Assembly: GCF_039871975.1 (NCBI RefSeq)
Contig: NZ_JBDPLL010000001.1
Source: Trichormus_B sp936914905
GTDB taxonomy: Bacteria > Cyanobacteriota > Cyanobacteriia > Cyanobacteriales > Nostocaceae
Length of the DNA stretch: 64,000 nucleotides
Reading direction: 5' to 3' (one strand)
Both the position numbers and the translations under genes were made by a program. Below, in pieces: positions 60,494 through 64,000 of the stretch. Position 1 is the stretch's first letter; each line of letters starts with the position of its first letter. Below the pieces are notes generated by a model. The model was given only the letters and a program-made list of their open reading frames with translations, searched no databases and was not told the origin of the DNA.

Positions 60494-61378
60494 CTTAGGA
60501 TAGTGGATTAAAGAACCTGTAACTCTGCTTTAGGGGTATAATTCCATTGGGGTCAGAATTCATCAAAAACAATCTTCAGATTTGATTTGAAGTCAACAGC
60601 CACATTTCGGCCGGTTTGATAGGTCTTATACAGAATGGTAGTCAAGAGTTTGAGTCCAGTTTGGGTGGTTGCTGTTACCATGAGGTCTTGTACAGTCTGG
60701 ACACTCTTAAAAATCAGCCCCTGACACAGGGAAGAAATATGAGGAAAGAAATAATGCCCAATGGGATTGTACTTGGAGGTGTAGGGGGGATAATGAGGGA
60801 TGGGAATTTCCATGGCCAGTTCATTAACTAAGGCCTCTAAGTCCTGTGTGAAGATGTAATAGGGAGAGCTATTGCTAGAGCCTCCATCACATCAGAGCAG
60901 AATCGNNNNNNNNNNNNNNNNNNNNNNNNNNNNNNNNNNNNNNNNNNNNNNNNNNNNNNNNNNNNNNNNNNNNNNNNNNNNNNNNNNNNNNNNNNNNNNN
61001 NNNNNCACTCCCAAAAACCCCTCTTCTGAGGAGGCAATCCTCTCAAAGGCTGATTTCCCTCCACCTCCGGGTTGGCGAATCTCCTCCTGGTCAACCACTT
61101 TTTCTTCCTCAAGTTCCCCCAAGCCCAACTTTCAGGTTTCGTGATGCCATAACAGCAAGCTGCGGATCCATACCTGCCCGCCCTACCCTACTTTTAGGGC
61201 TTCAATCGCCGCCCATATCCGGCTATCCTTCTCTTCTATGACAAAGACTTATAGTATCGTTGCATTTGAACTTCAATTTCACCAGGCTCAGGGCCCATCA
61301 TCTACCAGTTCTCCATCTATCCTTCTTGTGTATAGATCTTATTGGCACTCTTACACCTTATTTAATCCACTTTTCTTA
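60494..61378 (-). mobile_element. ISAzo13-like element, copy E, both ends present
   Basis: Ends: CTTAGGATAGTGGATTAAAG at 60494 and TTTAATCCACTTTTCTTAG at 61361-61379, imperfect inverted repeats. On -: N-terminal part (a QPGGGGKSAFERI string), gap 60906-61005, a CDGGSSNS-like catalytic string, then EIPIPHYPPYTSKYNPIGHYFFP and GLKLLTTILYKTYQTG. Several frameshifts. It sits immediately before the response regulator gene. Confidence 0.8.
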
Positions 61379-62571
61379 GCAAGAATAGTAAGTTTCACCA
61401 ATATTACATATTTGAATTTATATAAAATCAAACTAAATTACAGATATTTTCTAGGTTAAGCAGCAGTCAGCAGTACAACCTTGTTGATAGGTTATAGGTA
61501 TCCCTGTTTTGTCACTCTCCGTGTCTGACAATTTCTAAATTCTGTAACTGTTTTCTGGCAGGCGATGGCTCAGTTATTTCTGAATAGAAATTCCACAACA
61601 TGACCAAATCACGAAATTTTAACTACAAAGACCTTAATTAATTGATATTACGTCTGTCAGTTTATGCTTCATTTTCAGGTATGGGTTATTTCATAGGGAA
61701 TGATAATCGTGTATAAGCTAGAATGCTTGCTTGACCTGTAATTAATACACCACTTTATATGATAATTATCATTTTTATTTAGTTAAGATCATTCCAGAAC
61801 GATCTCTCTACATAAAATATGATAGCTAGACTCAATTCTTAGAAAAAGAATGTTTTGAATCATATAATGGTTATTTTGAACTATATCTTGGCATGAAAGT
61901 CAATAATTATGCTATTTTTTGAGGGTTGCTTATTTCAAATTTTGCCCGACAGGGTTTTTTAAACTCAGGCTTAATATTATGGTGCAAAAAATAAACTCTA
62001 CCTCATGATTTGATGCAGAGGTTGATATCGTCTTTGCCTAAAATGCTTGATTTTGGTTTACCTCTTGGTCATTTTATGGTTCAGAATTTGGCTCAACTTA
62101 TGTTTCAAGTCACAGGAATCGGAAAGTGAAAAAAGAGGGGTATACTGCAAACGAGTGAAACTTGGATTTATGTCATACTGATAGCGCAGCGTGGCGTAAG
62201 CCATGGGTAACGTAGTGCAGGGAAGTATCTCGGAGATTCTTCACTATCTCTTTCAGAGACGCTCCGCGAACGTTCAGAATAACACTTTTAAACCGTTTTT
62301 AGTATGAAAGAAAATTACTGCCTTGTTATAATGACAATTTTTAACGCAGACCTAATTAATCAGATAACCGACTATGATGAACAATCGTATATTTATCATT
62401 TCTGGATGATCCTGATAATTGTCTGCACAGTAAAGATGCAACCATTGATCCTATTTAGATCATTATTTCAAAGTAAACAGACTGAACATATTGATCAGCA
62501 ATTACTATTAATATTAATCGGTAGAAAAGCAACTTGCAGAAAGTATAGATTGCTTTGATTTAATTCCAAAA
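61379..62571. other. long gene-poor stretch
   Basis: About 1.2 kb with no supported gene. Coding-like scraps on +: a 38-codon piece near 62010-62130 (MQRLISSLPKMLDFGLPLGHFMVQNLAQLMFQVTGIGK) and an 84-codon frame at 62304-62558 (MKENYCLVIMTIFNADLINQITDYDEQS), neither recognised. A palindromic Nostocales-type repeat patch lies at 62180-62280 (AGCGCAGCGTGGCG, AGACGCTCCGCGAACG). Confidence 0.4.
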
Positions 62572-63798
62572 TTACAGTTTTTGACCAGCATAAATTGAGC
62601 GTACCTCACCATTACGGCGGATAATTGCTTCACCATTACTCACCTCTACCAATGTCCAACCACTGGCACCAATACTCTCTCCTAAATTAATACGACGAGT
62701 CACACCATCAACTTTAAATAAAGCCGCAGACTTGTTACCTAACTCTAGCAATCCCTCTAACTCTGCGGAATAGGCAGGTAAATAAACCTGCTGGACTGTA
62801 GTTGGTGCTGCTTCTTGCTTGCCTGCTGGTATAGTTATTGTCGCAGTAGGTATTTTTAGTGGTGCTATGCGGGTTGGGAGGGGATTAACTGCTTGTTTTA
62901 CAGTTGCTGGTGACATTTCTTCCCGTATTGGCTTTGCCACTGTTTGCACATTGTGAGGTGTATCTTGTACAGACTGAGGTAGAGAAACCTGCCCTGGCAA
63001 TGATGGTAGTTGTGGTAATGGGTTTATAAGTGGAGGTGCTTGGTAAACAGGGACATATACCCGTTCGATAACATTTGTTACTCGACTGGGAACAGGTGAG
63101 ACATTTTCGGCTGCAACTGGTGGAGGTAAAGTACCAACAGGTTGGGTATTCGCCAAGGCTAAGGAGTTGGACTGGCTGAGGTTGACATCAGGGAAACCAG
63201 ATTTAGCCTGTGTGGGAGTGTTGCTTTGCTGGTCAATGACAGCCAAGGCTTCCAGCATATAATTCACCAATTCCCCTTGAGGATCTGCTGGTAGGAGGAC
63301 AGGTGATTGTAGGTGGCTTGTTTGTAGCGTCTGCGGAATTATTTTAGAGGTCATATTTGTGAGTAATCCCGACTCTGTTAAATAAAGTATACCCACCATT
63401 GCTGCACTTAAGGTTGCTCCCAGAATTAGCAGGGTAGTCAAACTACCACGGTGTTGTTCAGTCCTTTTAGTAATTGCAGTTATAGAAGCAGAATTTAATA
63501 CCAGTGTACTCGTTTGCTCGTTTTTGGTTGACGACATCGCTTGAACTGCGCGATGTACTGTTTGTGGCAAAACCACTTCTGGTATTTTCATCGTCACTGT
63601 TTGCATAGGTATGTACTCTGCCCTCACAGCTTTGTTAGGACGTTTTCTACGACCCTCCAGAATGTTGTCGATCTCGGTGAAGAGATCATCCATTAAGCCT
63701 TCAGCGTAAGTCTCTATCGACAGGGTTTCGTTAGGGATTAAGTCTTCTACTGCTTCGGAAATAATTAGATGGGTGCTGGCTTCTTGTATCATAGACAT
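62572..63798 (-). CDS. membrane-anchored protein with PilP/GspC-like C-terminus
   Basis: 408 residues. A cytoplasmic N-terminus of about 120 residues is followed by one membrane segment (LTTLLILGATLSAAMVGILYLT, about 120-141). Then comes a long Pro/Gln/Val-rich linker (about 170-335) with PPLINPLPQLPSLPGQVSLP, and a compact C-terminal domain (LEGLLELGNKSAALFKVDGVTRRINLGESIGASGWTLVEVSNGEAIIRRNGEVRSIYAGQKL). The last resembles PilP/GspC domains (an 'xGESIG...W.L..V....'V.I.R.G' pattern) of pilus or secretion machines. No neighbour supports that. Intact. Confidence 0.6.
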   Translation of the reverse strand: MSMIQEASTHLIISEAVEDLIPNETLSIETYAEGLMDDLFTEIDNILEGRRKRPNKAVRAEYIPMQTVTMKIPEVVLPQTVHRAVQAMSSTKNEQTSTLVLNSASITAITKRTEQHRGSLTTLLILGATLSAAMVGILYLTESGLLTNMTSKIIPQTLQTSHLQSPVLLPADPQGELVNYMLEALAVIDQQSNTPTQAKSGFPDVNLSQSNSLALANTQPVGTLPPPVAAENVSPVPSRVTNVIERVYVPVYQAPPLINPLPQLPSLPGQVSLPQSVQDTPHNVQTVAKPIREEMSPATVKQAVNPLPTRIAPLKIPTATITIPAGKQEAAPTTVQQVYLPAYSAELEGLLELGNKSAALFKVDGVTRRINLGESIGASGWTLVEVSNGEAIIRRNGEVRSIYAGQKL

Positions 63799-64000
63799 CC
63801 TCTGAATCTAGCTGCTAGGAAAGGGTAAATAAACCCATAGTGAGTGAGAAATCCAGTATTGTAATCAATAAGCTAATCACTCATCCCAGAGGAGACTGAT
63901 TGAGCAATCGTATTAAATTGTACTGTGCTTTGGATAATAATTAATAATTTAACTTCAAAAATCTCTGTAATTGATCATTTTGAGCCCCAAATTCCTAATA
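63799..64000 (-). promoter_or_regulatory. upstream region of the 62572-63798 gene
   Basis: 202 bp to the window edge, AT-rich, no gene. It should hold the promoter of the gene to its left. No box could be chosen. Confidence 0.35.

Noticed and set aside
1..64000. tRNA, tmRNA or rRNA genes
   Set aside because: None recognised by eye. A covariance-model scan would be decisive and was not possible.

Overview
The window comes from a filamentous, probably heterocystous cyanobacterium. It carries a complete allophycocyanin locus (apcE-apcA-apcB-apcC) with a 1130-residue core-membrane linker holding four linker repeats, heptanucleotide short tandem repeats typical of Nostocales, and insertion sequences of the ISAzo13, ISKra4, IS66, ISAs1 and IS5 types. 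About twenty decayed genes or gene fragments and many nested or truncated insertion sequences point to a genome under reductive erosion, as in the Azolla symbiont 'Nostoc azollae'. The species is inference. Five runs of exactly 100 N (13740-13839, 20899-20998, 32850-32949, 47692-47791, 60906-61005) lie in ISAzo13-like copies and look like fixed-size assembly gaps.

Layout. 1-648 has no gene. 649-12027 is a type III-D-like CRISPR effector locus, all on +: a frameshifted stand-alone csx3, a csx3-ATPase fusion, cas10 with an intact GGDD motif, four Cas7-like RAMP genes, csx10, a Csx19-like gene and two small helical-protein genes. A nonsense-broken CARF-type effector gene and another broken gene are embedded between them. 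No repeat array and no cas1, cas2 or cas6 were seen. 12030-14150 is decayed DNA and an ISAzo13-like copy. 14353-17297 holds a VCBS-repeat protein (-) and an Xaa-Pro aminopeptidase (+) with a strong terminator. 17345-23480 is a graveyard with an ISAzo13-like copy inside an ISKra4 copy, itself inside an IS4/IS701-like transposase remnant. 23504-27841 holds yjbQ, a glycosyltransferase, a dead class V aminotransferase and a TM0106-type nuclease. 28375-35427 is again mostly dead genes (phytase-like esterase, protein kinase, ComFB, CBS-HEPN) plus a perfect 42-nt palindrome. 35532-40885 holds purU and a Gld-type ABC transporter operon (-). 41824-46976 is the apc locus (+). 47341-53000 is insertion sequences and an iron-uptake-type porin gene split by ISKra4. 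52835-60483 holds a dead FecR-domain gene, dus, a hybrid histidine kinase split by a complete IS66-type element, and an intact RppA-like response regulator with an ISAzo13-like element about 11 bp upstream of its start. 62572-63798 encodes a membrane-anchored protein with a PilP/GspC-like C-terminus.

How the genes fit together. The Cas10, Csx10, Cas7-like, Csx19-like and candidate Cas11 genes are tightly overlapped and open, so an RNA-guided complex able to make cyclic oligoadenylate is plausible. The signalling side is damaged: the CARF effector and the stand-alone Csx3 are broken, and the Csx3-ATPase fusion has an altered P-loop. The locus therefore looks like a type III system being uncoupled from its second-messenger arm. 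The photosynthesis, transport, aminopeptidase and folate genes are intact, so decay is concentrated in defence, signalling, envelope and mobile genes.
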